Shown here: piece after piece, positions 25,439 to 36,260 of the stretch
Layout of the letters: every line of letters starts with the position of its first letter
Position numbering within the stretch: the first letter of the stretch is position 1
Assembly: GCF_046630445.1 (NCBI RefSeq)
Contig: NC_092338.1
Span: 344,043,501-344,107,500 of the forward strand
Direction: 5' to 3'
Source: Rutidosis leptorrhynchoides
Taxonomy: Eukaryota > Streptophyta > Magnoliopsida > Asterales > Asteraceae
DNA length: 64,000 bases
The notes under the pieces: model-generated
The model's input: only the letters and a program-made list of their open reading frames with translations
The model's database searches: none
What the model was told of the DNA's origin: nothing
Program-made: the position numbers and the translations under genes

Positions 25439-27389
25439 AATATCCCCACACTTGAACGTTGCTTGTCCTCAAGCAATACATAACTTGAAATAAAATCACA
25501 CTTCACTCGAATCACTTTTTTATTTTCACACTTTATACATCAGTGATTTTGATACGACGGTATAAACAATGATAGTAACGATAGAACCATGGTTAAAGGT
25601 GGGTGTGTCATCTACAGTTGCCTCGGGTTTAGGTCAACGACACTTGCAATCAAATAGCCGATTTACTTTCGGTTTCCAAAGCAAAGTGCACATTTGAAAG
25701 GCGGTTTACAGTCCCACATGACTATGAAAATGTAGATCCTTAAGGAAATTGGATCTTTTATGAAAACATTTGATCTTTTGAAAATTCAATCTAGCTTTTA
25801 CCCTAGATAAGTTTTCCGGAATAACCCTTCACCGGTGTTTGCAAAATATTTTTGTGGGTTTCAGATTTGAAAATTTTAGCTCAAAACTTATGGTTTTGTG
25901 TCACCCACTTGCTAACCTTGTATTAGGAAAGCAACACGTCCAGTTTACTTGCTCCGTATATTACCTTTCGGTAAACTACCGTTCGGTTGTAAAGGAAAGC
26001 GATGAACAAGCAACTGTTAAGGCAATGTCCCGTGACATGCTTTTGATTATGGTCTTTAACGTGTCGGATGCAATACTATCCTTTGTAGGAGCAATAGTAA
26101 AGATCACCCTATAGTTTTTCGGTCTTGGCAAAAGGTCCTGTCTTCGACCAATATGCAACCACCGTTCTTACGGTTGACACCCGATTTGGTTCAGGTGACC
26201 TAATGAATTCCAGGTGAATTCCTAGGATTTTACGTTCAATGAACGCATTGAAAATGGGTTTTCAGAAAACAAATCGGTTTTATTTTTGATCAAAATATTT
26301 TCTCGTTCAAGCTCGAGTTTAGATATCATCGAATTCCATGAGTTGTAATTCTCAATCTTTAAAGTCAATCTCAAGGATTGAGTAATATCAGGCTTAAAAG
26401 CTGATTTTTAATCTTTGAGGAGATTATCCTTTCTGGGGGTCTGATTCATTAGTCTTATCAAGCTAATTTGCACGGCGCCCTCCCCATTTTACGAGACAGA
26501 TCCTCTCATGGTTAGGATAAGTCCGACCACTTGGCGACCCTGTTTGATGCTGAGGTTCGTGGATTTCCTGCTGATTTTAGAGATGACTTTTCTAGATTTT
26601 TCGTCAACCTACAGCTGGTCTGGACGACAACTTCATGACCTAAATCAAGAAGCGCGTTTCTTTTTTCGGAAGACTTTACTTCCTTTAAATGATGGAATTG
26701 ATTCATCGTGTAGATCCATCTTTCATTACAGTAAATCGGGTAAAACAGTTAATTTAGTCCAAAACAAAAGCACTTGCAATAAACTTTACAGAAACATGTG
26801 ATAGATAGTTTTTAATTGAATAACTTGGTACATTCTCCCCACACTTAGTTTCTTTCTTTGCCTTTTTATTCTCCTTTATTCTATTTTAAATGAATTCAAT
26901 CGTTTTAGGGTGTTTCTCAATTTATGTCCTTTCCGAGGTAACGATAATTTCGGTATTAACACCTAGTTTTCATCGTTCATAAATATGTATAAACATGATT
27001 TTGACTTCATTTAGTTGAAAATTTTTCAAATTTTCACAAAATTTGGCAAATAAACTAAGTATAAACCCGAGAGAATTTATAACCCTTCCCCACACTTAAG
27101 ATCATGCAATGCCCTCATTTGCATGAAATCAGACTATAATTATAAATTCATGAGGGTGATTAGTGTAGAAAAGTGATTAAGATTACCTAGTTTGTACTTA
27201 CAAAGCTCGTCGAATGATAGATGGCGCGCCTCACCGTTCATTCCTTTTTGTTTTATCACACATGTTTTTCTTCAAAAATGGTTGCTTTTCTGAACTGTTT
27301 GCTAATATTTGAAAATGCGTCTTTTACCCTTACTTATTATGCATGTTTATTTAACGAGTTATGCACTAACCCGAACCCCGAATTTAACG
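25439..27389 (-). other. 3' non-coding region of element N
   Basis: Homologous to 57303-59300 of element C. It holds polypurine-tract-like motifs (minus strand AGTGTGGGGA) next to the LTR at about 25443 and again near 26842, 27088 and 27409. Open frames here, such as one near 25839, are also roughly kept in C but carry no recognisable domain. Confidence 0.6.
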
Positions 27390-28490
27390 TTAAGTGGGGT
27401 TAAACTTCCCCACACTTAGCTGACGATATGTGAAGTCAGTAGAATAAGTTCCAAGAATTAAAATAGTGAGCCAGTTATTTACATCTCGGGTGGTATATAT
27501 TATATCAATGGGTTTAAAGTTTAGACCCACCCGATTGTCACTACTTAATTCTTTTTTAAGTGTAGCTTTTAGTAAATGGATATGTCTCTTTTCTGGTTCT
27601 TGGTCAAATGGATCGATATACACCGACATACATATTTCTATAGGGTGGACAATTCCTAACATTTCCTTCCTTTTATTCTCAGGATCAAAGTTTTCACCTC
27701 TATTACCCAATTGGGTGAAATTCGAGGTGTCATTATCTATTACAGCTCGTAGTTCATTTCCGGTGGATGACTCGTCTATTGAGAATATTGTGTTGGAAGG
27801 TTGTGGAATGGTGAAGTTCGGTTTGGCCTCGGGGGTAAAATTTTCAACGTTATCGTATTCCCAAGAGTACCAATTTGTCACCCTTACTTCTTCTTTATCC
27901 ATTGATGGATCGATGATTTCGTCGGTAGAGGCTAATGGGTCGATATGTTGTGAAATTGGTAAGACTGAATAAAAAGTATCATCGGGATAGTTGGTGATTT
28001 CGGAGCTCTCGAATTCATCAAAATTCGATGATATGAGATTTTCTTGCACACGACTCCTCAGATCAACAGGTGTGTAGTCTGATAGAGTTTCAGCTTGCCG
28101 GTTTACAAACTCTCTCATTTGTTCATTTTGAGCATTGAGTTCTTCGAGTTTGATTTTCATATAATCTAAAGAATTTTCAGGCACATAATTTTCCTCGTCT
28201 TCTGGTTGTTGAGTTTGGATATATTCTTGGGAATAATCCCAATTTGAATTGTATTCTTCGTAATCGTTCCATTCAGGTTCCGTGGGTGCGTAATTTTCCA
28301 TAGGAACGTAATAGTAACATTCCCATGTTGAGTGATAATCTCCACAAATTTCACAACCAGTTATTGTTTCGTCGTTCGTGATCCAAGATTGACCGAATGA
28401 ATTTTTATCAACACTCGTTTGAGAGTATTAATTTAATTGATTTCGGATATCAAAAAGAGTTTCCATAGCCTTGTTTTCAAAATTTTCCAT
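27390..28490 (-). pseudogene. Gag-derived reading frame of element N (zinc knuckle plus acidic tail)
   Basis: In one frame from ATG 28490 to the stop at 27390, with one TAA at codon 21 (28428-28430); an ATG at 28301 opens the clear 303-codon part. The early part has CEICGDYHSTWEC (28355-28317), the CX2CX3HX4C knuckle typical of Athila Gag. A Glu/Asn/Tyr-rich region, a possible coiled coil (MKIKLEELNAQNEQMREFV) and a long acidic tail follow. The N-terminal Gag domain is missing, and so is all of pol. This looks like a remodelled Gag C-terminus kept by a non-autonomous element, which would need proteins from an Athila such as C. Confidence 0.65.
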
Positions 28491-29615
28491 TTTATTGCGA
28501 TGGCCAGATTTTAGCTACAATGTGGTGCATTTACTAATTATCCTATTAGTTATAAAAATAGAAAAACTTATATAAGTTGTCCAATTAATAGACTTTTCTG
28601 CTTTTGCCCACGTTTCGAATAGCCAAAAGATGCAGCAGGGAGCCAGAACCCTTTAAATCGGAAGCTCACAACTCAGCCACTAACAAATCCAACTATTACT
28701 ACGAAGCAGAAAATTGTCAACGTCCATTAATTTAACCACTTAAATAATTTTTCTTTCCGTTTGAGATATTAGATAAGAAATAGAGAAAATTTCTAAGTCC
28801 TAAAAACTAAAGCGTCGAGAAATAAGAAAGAAAAAGAATGCGCGTCGAAAAACGTTGAAAAATAAAAATAAGAAAATAGCGCGTCGTAACTTAAAAAGGA
28901 ATTAAAAACTAAGAATTAAAAGTTGCGTCTAAAAATATTAAAGCTTAAAAGAAAAACTATATCACAAATGGTAATAACTTAAAAAGGTACTAAAATATAA
29001 AAACGGCGTCGCAAAATTCTAAAGCACCTAAATCTTAGTCTAAAGAAAAAGCACTTAAGGGATTTTACGGCAAAGCCTAAAAATCTAAAAATAAAAATAA
29101 GCTACGGCAAAATACTAGAACTTAAAACTAGCTACGAACAATAAAGATACAAATATTACACTAAAAAAATACAAAATACAAAAATAAACTTAAAGTTGTA
29201 AAAAGTACAATTTTTATAAAAATATTATTTTTATATTATTTATTTATTAAAACTATTAATTTTATATATATATATTTAATAATACTAATTAATATTTAAA
29301 ATACAAATTAAATTAAAAACTTAAAACTAATTATAATAATAATAAGTAAATAGGGTTAATAATAATAATAAATAATAAATTACCCGTAATAAATGCTGAT
29401 TAGGGTTTCTGTCGGTGTCAGGGTGGCTCCGCGAGTCGCGGTATTCGAGGCTTCAAACTCCGCGAGTCGCGGGGTTCCAATTTTCAACTCAGGTACAGTT
29501 TAAAATTTGACGCGTTTTTTTTTTTTTTTTTTTTTTTTTTAGGATTTTATATTGTTTTTCTAAAAATAATATATATTTATACAAAAATGAATTAAAAATA
29601 TAGAGTTTTGCCGAG
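28491..29615 (-). other. 5' leader of element N
   Basis: A-rich on the plus strand, with many GCGTCG and AAACTTAAAA-like words and no open frame. It holds two copies of CTCCGCGAGTCGCGG (29427-29441 and 29458-29472) and a T-run at about 29517-29540. The same arrangement of paired palindrome and T-run lies at 61559-61632 in element C. Confidence 0.6.
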
Positions 29616-29633
29616 TCCCCGGCAGCGGCGCCA
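29616..29633 (-). other. Primer binding site of element N (Asp tRNA type)
   Basis: The minus strand reads TGGCGCCGCTGCCGGGGA, one mismatch from the complement of the plant Asp-tRNA 3' end, six bases inside the LTR. Asp-tRNA priming is typical of Athila-type elements. Confidence 0.85.
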
Positions 29634-29639
29634 AAAACT

Positions 29640-31487
29640 TGATGTGGTAGCGTGGGGGTACGTGATAGTACTATATTTTACTACGAAATACGTTACAAAT
29701 TACACAAGTTTTAATTATTTATTTAGAGAATGGATATACCTAAACCTTGCTACAACACTATAGGCAGTGTACCTAATCGTAGAGTAGTATAGTTTTTAGT
29801 AAGTCCGGTTCGTTCCACAGGGAGCGGGCTTATTGCACACTATATTTTTAAACAACTATATTTGTACAAAATATATATAATTATATATAATAATATATAA
29901 AAGGGGGTTTACCGTTTAATGACCGGTTTGTCGATTTATATTTTAAGCAAAGCGTATAGTAAATGACGATATTTAAATAACAATAAATAACAATAATTAA
30001 AATGACAATAAATAAAAGTACGAGAAAAAATGAAATAAAATATATTATGCTTATTTAAACTTCCGTAACCATGATGTTTGACTTGTTGATTTTAGTTTTA
30101 TGCCCATGGGTTAATTGTCCTTTGTCCTGGATTATTTAATATGTCCGTCTGGTTTTTGTCCATAACAGTCCATCGGTCATAAATATAAAATGCGAGTGCC
30201 CTCGTCAAATTATCCTTATACCCGAAGTTAAATATTCCAACTAATTGGGGATTCGAATTGTAACAAGGTTTTAATACTTTGTTTAATGAATACACCAGGT
30301 TATCGACTGCGTGTAAACCAAGGTTTTACTACTTTGTTAACAATTACACCAATTACCCTTGAATGTAATTTCACCCCTGTTTTAATTATTCTAGTGGCTA
30401 TTAATCCATTCCCGTGTCCGGTTAAATGAACGATTATTCGTACATATAAATACCCCGCCCATCGTGTCCGATTGAGTGTATATGGTAATTTATAGGGACG
30501 CCCAATTGTAGATCTTTATATTAACATTAACAAACTATCATTTAGTTAAACAAATATAAAGCCCATTAATAGCCCATAGTCTAATTTCCACAAGTGTCGT
30601 TCTTTTGTCCAAACCCCAATTATGGTACAAAGCCCAATTGCACAATTTTAGTAATTAGCCCAACATCATGATTACTTCGTTTTAAATAAGCATAATAATA
30701 ACTTAAGTACGAGACATTAATTTAAAAAGGAGAACATAGCTTACATTGATTATTTATCGCGTAGTGTTACACGGACAGAGCTTCGACTTTAAAAACCCGT
30801 AAAAATAACTTTTACATAACCCAAACTAATCTAATATAACACTAATCTATACTATATATACATATATATATATTTATTTATATTATACTAGGGAGTATTA
30901 TTATTATTTTTGTTTTTTTAAAACTCGTCAGAATTCGCGACCTTTTATAGGGATTATGAAATTTCTGTGCTCCGCGAGTCGCGGCACTTTGTGCCTGAGA
31001 ACTCCGCGAGTCGCGGGGATATGGAATACAGCTCACACCCCTTTGGATCTTCTTTGCCGACGTTTTATATATATAAATATAAAATATAAATAATTAATAT
31101 AATTATTTATATATTATATTATATTCTTGTGCATAGTAGACTTGTAATTTTTAGTCCGTTGCGTCGGGCGTTAATAGTTGACTCATGTCCTGGTTCCGGA
31201 TTTTCGAACGTCCTTGCGTACAATTTAATATCTTGTACTTTGCGTTTTGTAACTTGTACTCTTGTCATTTTTAGACGTTCCTTATCAATAAATTGAACCT
31301 TTTTAATTGTATCTTGTACTTTTGAGCTTTTTGGACCTTTGCGTCTTCAATTCGTTGTTTTCGCCTTTTGTCTTCGCACTTATTTAATATAAATGAATAT
31401 TACATGAAAATGGAACAATTGCAACTGAAATCTTTACATATCGGAGGGATATTGATACTAAATATATGTTCATTTGGAGCACTATCA
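29640..31487 (-). mobile_element. 5' LTR of element N
   Basis: 1848 bp. TATA box (minus CTATAAAAGG) at 30941-30950. Two palindromes lie directly upstream of it, at 30970-30984 and 31002-31016. About 650 bp downstream of the TATA box (30050-30780) is nearly identical to the LTR of element C. Confidence 0.92.
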
Positions 31488-31492
31488 CATAC
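31488..31492. repeat. Target site duplication, right copy, of element N
   Basis: CATAC, matching 23620-23624. Confidence 0.95.
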
Positions 31493-31804
31493 CGTTTGGA
31501 TCTACCAGCACAATTGAGCTCAGTTCATCCTACCTTCCACGTGTCAAACTTGAAGAAGTGTCTTGCTGCACCAGAACTTATCATACCACTGGAAGAACAT
31601 ACAATTGATGACAAACTCCACTTTGTGGAGGAACCTGTCGAAATTATGGATCGTGAGATCAAAACTTTGAAACGCAACAAGATTCCGATCGTTCGAGTAC
31701 GATGGAATGCCAAACGAGGACCTGAGTTTACTTGGGAACGAGAGGATCAAATGATGCGGAAGTATCCTCACCTTTTCCCGACTCCTCCATCTACCTCAGC
31801 TTAA
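31493..31804 (+). pseudogene. pol: End of the E pol frame: integrase tail and chromodomain
   Basis: Continues the interrupted pol frame of element E (the frame differs only by the 7868-base insertion). It starts with RLDLPAQLSSVHPTFHVSNLKKC and ends with a chromodomain (VEIMDREIKTLKRNKIPIVR, WNAKRGPEFTWEREDQM), the feature of chromoviruses such as Tekay/Del, thought to guide integration into particular chromatin. The stop TAA is 31802-31804. Confidence 0.92.
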
Positions 31805-31839
31805 AATTTCGGGACGAAATTTTCTTTAACAGGTGGGTA
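31803..31839 (+). other. Hairpin and polypurine tract of element E
   Basis: AAAATTTCG-GGA-CGAAATTTT (9-bp perfect arms, 31803-31823) begins inside the pol stop codon. It is followed by TTTAACAGGTGGGTA, the priming site for plus-strand synthesis, next to the 3' LTR. Confidence 0.8.
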
Positions 31840-31840
31840 T

Positions 31841-34750
31841 TGTAACGACCCTGGATTTTCCAACGTTTATTTATTAATAATTATTATTATTAATACGTGT
31901 GATTAAACGAATGTATGTTATTACATTTACATGTTGCCATGATTGCCCGTACTTGACTTTTAAGTGCCCGAAACGTCTTTGTGACACACGAAACTTCACG
32001 AATAATATTTTCAAGTATTATTTGCATTCATGATTAAGTTTTATTAATCATTTTAATTAACTAAGGTTGTTGGTTAATTACTTGGGCATTTAGTAGTGTT
32101 AATGGACTTTTAATTGGATTAACTTGTTACTACTTGAAACTTGAGCTTTAATTATTGTTAGTGGACTTAAAGAGCCCACCCTACTTCATTCATGAACTCT
32201 TAAGACCATACTTGCATGTAAGTATCATTTAGATCATGAACTAGTTAGTTAAAGAAGACTTGGAATCTAGTTGCACACCTTCCCCATGTATGCACCCTTA
32301 ATATCCACACTTTTAAGCTTTAGCATCTAAGTAACCATTGAACACTTCTCCTCCCCTTTGTTTTCTGCAGTTGGTCGTGGCCTATAGGCCATTTGATAGT
32401 GTTTTAATTTTTTTTTTACTACTACACTTACTAGCATTACTCTTCTCATTTCAAACACACACATACTTCTCATTTTCTCTCAACCATTTTCTCTCTTTTT
32501 CTCTCTTTCTTGTAAGTACTTTGCACATCTTTTTCTCTCTTCTTTCCCTTGTAAAAACCGAATACATACACATTAAATCATCATCATCTTTGTTGTTGTT
32601 TGATTACTTGTTAGTTATAGTTGTTTACTTACTTGTTGTTGTTACATACTTGTTAAAAGAATCAACTTTCTAGTTAGATTCTTCTTTTATCTTTTAATTA
32701 CAAGAACACTCAAGAACATAGCTTACTAGTTATGATTCTACATATACTTTCTTAAAAGATTGCAAGTTCATGTGTTGATTAAACTCATACTTGAAGTTCA
32801 TGAAGTAAACTTTAAAGTTTACTTTCTAAAGATCAAACTTTGGTTTGAATCTTTAAAGTATGAACAACCATGAACAAGTTACATGTTTACTTAGTTTACT
32901 TCTTCATTCTTGCACTTTAATTTCATGTAATTAGTTTAAATGGTCAAGAACTACAAGTTAGCCTTGATCTCTTTAATCTTGAACTAAAAGTCAACCTTGA
33001 AAGTTCAAGAACACACAAATAAGTTTTCTTTAAATATAACTTTGTTTACTTATGCTTGATCTAGACTTTTGGATCTTGGATCTTCAAGATCTAACTAAGA
33101 ACCATGTTCTACACCTTAAGATCTTGATTAGTTAGTTTATTTGCAAGTTTATAGTTCTACATTACTTTCATACTTCATGTAAGTGTCAAACCTAAGACTT
33201 TGATGTAACTTTGGTTCATCAAACTACATGCAACTCTTAAGTGAGTTGTGCTTCATGTCTTAGACTTGCACTAGTGTTATGATGGTCAATACTTGGTTGA
33301 GATGATGTAGACACATCAATGAGTTGTACACTTGAAGCTATATGCATCAAGGATGAGAACCATGATGAACATCAAGCACCAAGACCACCGGAACTCACTT
33401 AAACTTACTGTTTCTGTCCAAAACCTACTGACCTGCTGTTTCTGTAAGAGACCAGCAGACCTGGGCTGTTCTAACCATGATTTTTAGATAGATCTTTTCG
33501 ATTAGATAACTTTTCATATAGGACTCGTCTTAATCCGAGTTACGGTTTAGGATTTATGGCCCTCCGATCGTTACTATGTCCTTTAACGTTGTGCAGAAAT
33601 TTCTGACCTACTCGCACTTAGACCGTCGCCACGGTCAAACGAAGACGAGTTTGCTTCTGTAAATTTTACCACACTTAAAGGACTCATATACGGAGCCATG
33701 GCCACTAGTCTCACCTTGTTTCAGTAAGGTTAGAGGCCGTGGTGACTGATCGAAGTCAGCCTTTGTTTTAAACTACTTTCATAAACGAAACCTACTTTAC
33801 GTCTTTTGTTTGATGATGAATGATGATGACCCTTAAGACCTTATTTACACAATTTTAAACCTATTAATACGATTTACTGACTTAGTACTATTTGCCTTAG
33901 GTTGAGGACCTTCGGACCGATTACTTGCACACCTTTTCCGAACCGACTTTACGACTACATTATCATTGTGAGTTATAGCATTCCCTTTTTACTTTAACTT
34001 ATTTTGGGAACTGAGAATACATGCGGATTTTATATTTTACATACTAGGCACGAGTACTTAAACTTATATATGTGTGGGTTATACAACGGCATAAACATTC
34101 CCTTTAGCTCGGTAACGTTTAGTCATTGGTTTTTGAACCGGTGAACGCGAATCTTAGATATGGATCCATAGGGTTTGACATCCCCACTCGGGCTAGTAAC
34201 GCTAGCATTTAATGGGTGTTTAATACTTCGTAGACATACGCACTTGCCAAGTGTACTTTCAGGGGGTATAAACGTTAAGTTAGTTACCAAGTGCCCACGG
34301 TTAGCATATACTTTTACATACTTTCGAAACGCTCGTTGTAGCACTGAAATCTCGTGGCCTACCTTACATACTGTTATACTTAAACTATAGCTCACCAACC
34401 TTTGTGTTGACGTTTTAAAGCATGTTTTTCTCAGGTGCTTGAGGTTAGCTTCCGCTGTGTACTAGTCATGCTGTAGACACCCGCTGGTTAGAGTTGCTAT
34501 CGCATGAACTACTTTATTTTGCATTCAAACATCCGTACTTTTGAACTATGACTTGTAACGACCGTTGTGGTCACATACACTTATTATTTGCTTCTACTTA
34601 GTGAAGCATGATTTTGGATTGTAAAACACTCGATGTTGGTTTAGACATCACTTTATTATTGAATGCAAAACTCTTTTTGAAAATGCATATAGTATTTGAC
34701 CTTGTAATGATCCTGTTGTTGATGGTCCGTACATGATGATTTAGTACGGG
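31841..34750 (+). mobile_element. 3' LTR of element E (last 8 bases missing)
   Basis: Matches the 5' LTR throughout with an estimated 1-2 percent substitutions, but stops at TTAGTACGGG. The final GCGCCACA, the target duplication and about 14 bases of host flank are gone. The conserved splice-donor-like CTCAGGT is intact here (about 34430). Confidence 0.9.
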
Positions 34751-35170
34751 TGTATGTATATTTTCTTCAGATGTAATACAGATTTGATGAGTTAATATCA
34801 TATTAAGCTCATTTGATTTTTGACTTGAATTAGAAATGAATAATCTCTAAAACATTAAAGATTTAATAATCTTTACGGAGTATTTCACTAATGTAATCAA
34901 TACTCAGTTTTATTGATATTTTCTCAGTGAATCATGTTGGTGCTCATGGAACTCTTGCTAACTTCGCAAGGTACGAATGATGTTTTCTAGAAAGTTTCGA
35001 ATACATCGAAGATGAAAGTATAAAATCAACCATATAATTGAATAATATACTTAGTTTATTATGAAATGGAATTCATTGAGTTGGAAACAGAGATTGTAGT
35101 TAACGATGGTTAAGTCATTAACGAAAGATGTACATCATAGCATATTAGTAATGTGAATTAACCGAGTAGT

Positions 35171-35183
35171 ACCTACCAGTTAA
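35171..35183 (-). repeat. Internal polypurine-tract-like motif of element B, right part
   Basis: ACCTACCAGTTAA, within a segment (about 35120-35290) that resembles 14891-15023 plus 34751-34800, so the interior holds a degenerate tandem duplication of roughly 480 bp once E is removed. Confidence 0.55.
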
Positions 35184-35342
35184 GATTCACACGTAATAAC
35201 TTGGTACGAAAAGATTTATTTTGATTTCAAAATTCATATATATTAAATATACATAAAATTTCTTCAGGGGAAATGAGTTAATACTTAATCGGTTATTGTT
35301 GCTGGTATTTCTTGGTAACTACGATGCGTATGACGTTGATGT

Positions 35343-35876
35343 TCAAGGTACATATTGTGATGTTGAGGCTTGCGGTGCGGATATTGTTGGTGGTGGTAAT
35401 GGTACTGTTGGTGTTGTTGTCGGTGGTATTGTTGATGCCGGAGATTCTGCTGGTGCTTGTAACCTTTGCACCATATTCTCCAAAGCCACTACCCGAGCGC
35501 GAAGCTCGTTGACTTCTTCTACTACACCGGGATGATTGGCGGTTCAGACGAGCGGATGAATAAGATCCAGAATTTGAGAGAGTATATGATCATGACGAGA
35601 TATTCTGGAGATGAGAGAGAAAATGGTATTACGAACAGGTTCGCCGGTAAGTGCTTCAGGTTCTTCGCCAAGAGGGCAATGTGGTGGATGGAAGGGATCG
35701 CCTTCTTCTTGTCTCCAATAATTAAGTAGGCTACGAACCCATCCCCAATTCATCCAAAATTGATGATGGCTAATTGGTTGATCCATTCCGGTTACACTGT
35801 CTTCGGAATTCAGGTGAATATCCATATCGGAATAGCTGTCAGACTTTAAGGAATTTGAACTAGATATGGGATCCAT
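35343..35876 (-). pseudogene. Coiled-coil reading frame of element B
   Basis: ATG 35876 to TGA 35343-35345, about 177 codons in one frame, broken only by a TGA at 35544-35546, where the A copy has CGA (Arg). Ser/Asp-rich N-terminus, then the conserved block (MDQPISHHQFWMNWGWVRSL, EEGDPFHPPHCPLGEEPEAL, NTIFSLISRISRHDHI), then the heptad EEVNELRARVVALENMVQRL, then a Pro/Thr-rich tail. It lies about 370 bases from the primer site, in the position of gag. The A and B copies share most residues, so the protein seems to have been under selection. Its function is unknown. Confidence 0.7.
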
Positions 35877-36246
35877 TTTGTATAATTAGGGAGATGATTT
35901 TTTTTATATGAATTAGATTATAGAATTTAGTTTGGTATTCTTCAATACATAATTTACATATGTATATATAATACCAAATTCCATAAATCACGGAGAAATT
36001 TTCGGAAGATGTCAGGAAAAGTTTACAGTAACAGATACGCTAAGATATGAATTTTGTCTATACACTATTCATGCAATCAATGTAGTAAAACGTGTCTAGA
36101 CTAGGAATGATAAGCAGGTAATTTCTAACAAAAATGATAAGCAAAACTTTTGACATGCAGACACGGTCGAAGTCCAGACTTACTAATGCATCCTAACAAC
36201 TATCAGTTAGACACACTCATGCAAGACCTGGTTCGCTAGGACCAAT

Positions 36247-36258
36247 GCTCTGATACCA
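36247..36258 (-). other. Primer binding site of element B (initiator Met tRNA)
   Basis: The minus strand reads TGGTATCAGAGC, two bases from the LTR edge. Confidence 0.9.
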
Positions 36259-36260
36259 AC

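Larger units (their letters stand above)
23625..31487 (-). mobile_element. Element N: young non-autonomous Athila-type LTR retrotransposon
   Basis: LTRs 29640-31487 (5' on the minus strand) and 23625-25438 (3'), flanked by CATAC. On the minus strand the primer site (29633-29616) matches the 3' end of Asp tRNA, as in Athila. Then follow an A/T-rich leader, one Gag-derived reading frame (28490-27390), a 3' non-coding region with several polypurine-like motifs, and the 3' LTR. There is no protease, RT or integrase. The LTRs differ by about three substitutions, a TA-repeat step and a 32-bp indel, so this is the newest insertion in the nest. Confidence 0.92.
15024..34750 (+). mobile_element. Element E: Tekay-type chromovirus (Ty3/gypsy), split by N
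   Basis: Order on the plus strand: 5' LTR 15024-17940, Met-tRNA primer site, an extra coiled-coil reading frame, gag-pol in one frame, chromodomain, hairpin and polypurine tract, 3' LTR 31841-34750. The gag-pol frame has stops at 19881, 20727 and 22317, and is split within the integrase C-terminal region by element N. The last 8 bases of the 3' LTR (GCGCCACA), the right target duplication and some flank are lost. The left duplication should be 15019-15023 (GTCTT). The insertion is in the interior of element B: the flanks match the unbroken interior of A at about 905-960. Confidence 0.9.

Noticed and set aside
25839-26114. 91-codon frame in N, with a longer match in C (57518-57946)
   Set aside because: It runs against the element's sense, has no recognised domain, and frame shifts differ between copies. 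Similarity is explained by shared non-coding ancestry.
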